A stretch of 64,000 bases of DNA from Candidatus Gastranaerophilales bacterium (GTDB taxonomy: Bacteria > Cyanobacteriota > Vampirovibrionia > Gastranaerophilales > Gastranaerophilaceae): assembly GCA_944323685.1 (NCBI GenBank), contig CALUTJ010000007.1, positions 1 to 64,000 on the forward strand. Reading direction: 5' to 3'. Made by a program: the position numbers and the translations under genes. Every line of letters begins with the position of its first letter. The first letter of the stretch is position 1. Under the pieces are notes generated by a model. It saw nothing but the letters and a program-made list of their open reading frames with translations. It made no database searches and was not told the DNA's origin. This document shows, piece by piece, positions 61,600 to 64,000 of this stretch.

Positions 61600-63054
61600 A
61601 TGTCTGAAGAAGTAAATAAATATATTAAAGAAGTTGCTCTTCCGATGAAGGCAATTTTCAAAGATATGTTAAAGTATGCGCCGTCAAAAATATTCGGGTT
61701 GTTAGGCAATATTGCAATAGTACCTGTTTATACAAACCTTCTCTCTCCGTCACAGTACGGGGTTTATGTAATTTCTCTGGCGGTTTTAAGTTTTTTATGC
61801 ATACTTTTTTCAGATTGGATAGGTTTGTCCGGTCTGCGTTTTTTCAGACAGAATCAGCTTGAAGGTATTGTTCCTAAATATGTATCAACGCTTGCAATGA
61901 TACTGTGTTCGAATCTTGTTGTAATGTTCATTGTAGCACTGCTTTGCCGGCAAAAGTTTTATGAATATTTTAATATTTCACCCAAGATATTTTTATTCGT
62001 ACTCATTTTGATTATACCTGTTGCTATGAGAGCACTGCTTTTTCAAATTTTAAGAGCACAAATAAAACCCGGTGCTTTTACTGTTACCACTATTATTAAC
62101 CAGATACTGACAATAGTTATTGCTGTGTTAATATTAAAATTTACAAGTCTTGGTGCTGTTTCCATTTTAATAGCCATGGCAATATCTATTACATTAATTG
62201 ATGTTGTCCTTGTTTTTCAAACCGATATTTTGTGGCTCTTAAAATTTGAAAAACCTGATTTTAATATGATAAAGACTCTGTTTGCTTACGGCGTTCCTAT
62301 AGCTGTTGCTGCGTTGAGTTTGTGGATAATAAATCAGAGCAATAAATTTATCACAAGCCATTTTCACGGACTTGTTGATGCTGGCTTTGTCGGGGTGGCT
62401 TATAATTTAACCTTCCCTATCTTGATGACACTTTTTGCAATAATCACGATTGCCGCATATCCGAGATTGATTAATCTTTATGAAGACAAAACTGATGTAA
62501 GACCTTTAATATCAAAACTAACAGGCTATTATATGCTGATTTCCCTGCCGGTAGTTGTGATTATGTCACTGTATGCAAAAGATTTGATAGTGGTATTTGC
62601 CAACGCAAAATACTATAACGCGTTTGTATTGCTGCCATATCTTGCTTTCAGCGCTTTCTTTTTAAGTTTTACAGATTACACAACTTATCAGTATCATCTT
62701 TCCGGCAAGACTTATATTCTTACTACGCTGAAAGTTGTGTCGGCAATCATAGGGCTTGTCTTAAATATTTTATTAATTAAACAGATGGGACTTGTAGGCG
62801 TAGGTATAGCTACTCTTGTATCAAATATATTGTATTTTATTCTGACGGTAGTTGTAGTCGTGCCGGGGTTAAACTGGCAGGTACCTTATAAAAGAATTTT
62901 TCATCTCATTTTATGTTTTGTTCCGTCGGCTGTATTGTGGTATATTTTGCAATTAAGCCCTATTACCCCGATTGTACAGATTTATATTCTTTTATCTTTT
63001 TATTATTTGTTGTTCTATTTTTCAAAAGGAATTTTTAAAGATGAACTCGGTTAA
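61600..63054 (+). CDS. Wzx/MATE-like polysaccharide flippase
   Basis: This 484-residue protein has about 12-14 membrane helices and the MOP-superfamily start (KDMLKYAPSKIFGLLGNIAI, then PVYTNLLSPSQYGVYVI, a typical polysaccharide-biosynthesis/Wzx opening). The repeated pattern of paired helices with YGVPIAVAALSLWIINQSNK in the middle is also typical. It probably flips lipid-linked oligosaccharide across the inner membrane. There is no operon with glycosyltransferases here, only skp upstream and a secreted protein downstream overlapping by 14 bp. Confidence 0.88.
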   Translation: MSEEVNKYIKEVALPMKAIFKDMLKYAPSKIFGLLGNIAIVPVYTNLLSPSQYGVYVISLAVLSFLCILFSDWIGLSGLRFFRQNQLEGIVPKYVSTLAMILCSNLVVMFIVALLCRQKFYEYFNISPKIFLFVLILIIPVAMRALLFQILRAQIKPGAFTVTTIINQILTIVIAVLILKFTSLGAVSILIAMAISITLIDVVLVFQTDILWLLKFEKPDFNMIKTLFAYGVPIAVAALSLWIINQSNKFITSHFHGLVDAGFVGVAYNLTFPILMTLFAIITIAAYPRLINLYEDKTDVRPLISKLTGYYMLISLPVVVIMSLYAKDLIVVFANAKYYNAFVLLPYLAFSAFFLSFTDYTTYQYHLSGKTYILTTLKVVSAIIGLVLNILLIKQMGLVGVGIATLVSNILYFILTVVVVVPGLNWQVPYKRIFHLILCFVPSAVLWYILQLSPITPIVQIYILLSFYYLLFYFSKGIFKDELG

Positions 63055-63637
63055 AAAATTAGCTGTATTCGTTTTTGTATATTTTATATTCAACACTGCG
63101 GTTTATTCGCAAGACACTGTTGAAATACCTCAAAAAGTTTTGCAGGGAAGTGTTTTGTACAATGAAGAATCTGCAAGAAAAATGGCTTTTGACGGGCTTG
63201 ATTTAAAACTTGATAAAAAAATACTTAAAGAACACCTTGAAGATAAAAATAACAAAGAAAATCGTCAGGCAATCAAGGAAGACCGACAGATTGAAGGCCG
63301 TTATATTATGTCTTTTAACATTCGCGGGGTTGTAAAAGGTTATGTTGTTGTTTATGACGACAAACCCCAGTATGCTTTTTATTATACAACAAGCGGGTAT
63401 CTGGCTGCTGTTGATGTTAATAAATCTTTCGGGGCGGAGTTTCCTTACCGTATAGGAAAATACAACCCCGTCACCGGAAATTTGGTTTCAATTGGTGTTT
63501 ATATCTCTGATGATGAGCAATATTCATATACAAAAAACGGTAAACTAAAAGCTCACTGGGTTGGTGATACGGGATATAATTCAAAAGGTAAACCTATAGC
63601 TAAAAGGGAAGTTGTTACTCAAATTCCGGAAGATTAA
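63041..63637 (+). CDS. Secreted hypothetical protein (198 aa)
   Basis: The frame opens at 62972 inside the flippase gene; ATG 63041, with AAAAGGAA about 10 bases upstream, gives a proper signal peptide (MNSVKKLAVFVFVYFIFNTA, cleaved near VYS-Q). The mature part has a charged N-terminal half (KEHLEDKNNKENRQAIKEDR, about 66-85) and a beta-rich C-terminal half with many Tyr and Gly (about 95-198; GYVVVYDDKPQYAFYYTTSG). No family is recognised. The 14-bp overlap suggests coupling to the flippase and a role in the envelope. Confidence 0.75.
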   Translation: MNSVKKLAVFVFVYFIFNTAVYSQDTVEIPQKVLQGSVLYNEESARKMAFDGLDLKLDKKILKEHLEDKNNKENRQAIKEDRQIEGRYIMSFNIRGVVKGYVVVYDDKPQYAFYYTTSGYLAAVDVNKSFGAEFPYRIGKYNPVTGNLVSIGVYISDDEQYSYTKNGKLKAHWVGDTGYNSKGKPIAKREVVTQIPED

Positions 63638-63659
63638 AAATAATCTTTTCGCTTTAATA

Positions 63660-63837
63660 TCTAATCTAGTGTCGCAGTTGCCACCTCGAGCCTTCTAGAC
63701 GTCACTGCTCACCTTTGCCTTCTTTTTCGGCTGAACTGTGGTGAAGCCTGAAAAATGGCTTCACTATGTGAACAATGTGACACTCCAAAAATTCGTTCAC
63801 GTCGCTTTGCTCCTTATCACGAATTTTTCTCGGACAA
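63660..63837 (-). repeat. 178-bp structured dispersed repeat, copy D (inverted)
   Basis: Inverted relative to copy C and nearly identical to it, with CGACG in the variable spot as in copy B. Its apical stem differs by a TCTAG change. Flanked by TTTAA on the left and TTTAAA on the right. It lies between the secreted protein and the GH57 gene and fills most of a 303-bp gap. Confidence 0.9.
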
Positions 63838-63940
63838 TTTAAAACAAATCTAAAAGACACTCTTTGTATTTTGTGCTACAATTCATTTACATTGTAGTAC
63901 TAATAAAAGCAAAGGCTGTAGATAAAAACAGGGGTTAAAA

Positions 63941-64000
63941 ATGAGCAACAAGCTTTCGGTCGCATTAATCTGGCATATGCACCAGCCTATATACAAATCT
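63941..64000 (+). CDS. Glycoside hydrolase family 57 enzyme, 5' end only
   Basis: Only 20 residues are in the window: MSNKLSVALIWHMHQPIYKS. WHMHQP-Y is the GH57 signature at the start of the catalytic barrel (alpha-amylase, branching enzyme or amylopullulanase). AGGGGTTAAAA before the ATG is a good ribosome-binding site. Which GH57 subtype cannot be told from this fragment. Confidence 0.85.
   Translation, partial: MSNKLSVALIWHMHQPIYKS

Noticed and set aside
1-64000. tRNA or rRNA genes
   Set aside because: I scanned the gaps by eye for cloverleaf-like GG-TTC-A-TC words and rRNA cores and found none I could support.

Overview
The window looks like an AT-rich, Gram-negative-type, non-photosynthetic relative of Cyanobacteria, most likely Vampirovibrionia/'Melainabacteria' (Gastranaerophilales type). 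The strongest evidence is the RNA polymerase locus. rpoC is split into rpoC1 (44679-46397) and rpoC2 (40699-44628), and rpoC2 carries an insertion of about 600 residues inside the trigger loop (SI3), as in Cyanobacteria. A yggS-sepF pair, a long NusB, outer-membrane genes (autotransporter, TolC, Skp/OmpH), a flagellin and a fermentative lactate dehydrogenase fit this, and no photosynthesis gene is present. The lineage is inferred, not proven by any search.

Layout. 1-2430 is accessory: a short tyrosine recombinase cut by the window edge, a run of strong hairpins, and a hipBA-type toxin-antitoxin pair with a twin palindromic operator. 2476-9690 holds lactate dehydrogenase, a coiled-coil protein bracketed by inverted copies of a 178-bp repeat, and a chlamydial-Pmp-like autotransporter surrounded and invaded by palindromic repeats. 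9687-20427 is mostly housekeeping: ispG, yggS-sepF, a phosphohexomutase, tpiA, cca, rsmE and a flagellin with a sigma-28-like promoter. 20593-33504 carries an M48 protease, a flavodoxin-fold protein with a possible Tat-lipoprotein form, an amidohydrolase, a UvrD-type helicase, leucyl aminopeptidase, a GAF-GGDEF protein, rsmI and several lineage-type hypotheticals. 33678-40625 holds dapB, ftsY, nusB, a possible small RNA, a phosphoribosyltransferase-like protein, a membrane J-protein and a GNAT-like protein. 40699-49750 is rpoB-rpoC1-rpoC2. 50192-56059 holds small regulators, cysS, coaE and a GT-C membrane protein. 56254-60883 is a complete TolC/MacA/MacB-type tripartite efflux operon. 61114-64000 holds Skp, a polysaccharide flippase, a secreted protein and the start of a GH57 enzyme.

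The main non-standard signals are two repeat systems. The first is a 178-bp, highly conserved, strongly structured intergenic repeat present four times as two inverted pairs, at 3453/4717 and 56061/63660. The second is a family of palindromic mosaic repeats. One 132-bp unit of it sits in frame inside the autotransporter gene, separating the n-region from the hydrophobic core of its signal peptide. Several unrelated proteins also share an N-terminal N/S/P/aromatic-rich leader ending in F-[KQE]-G, which may be an undescribed sorting signal.
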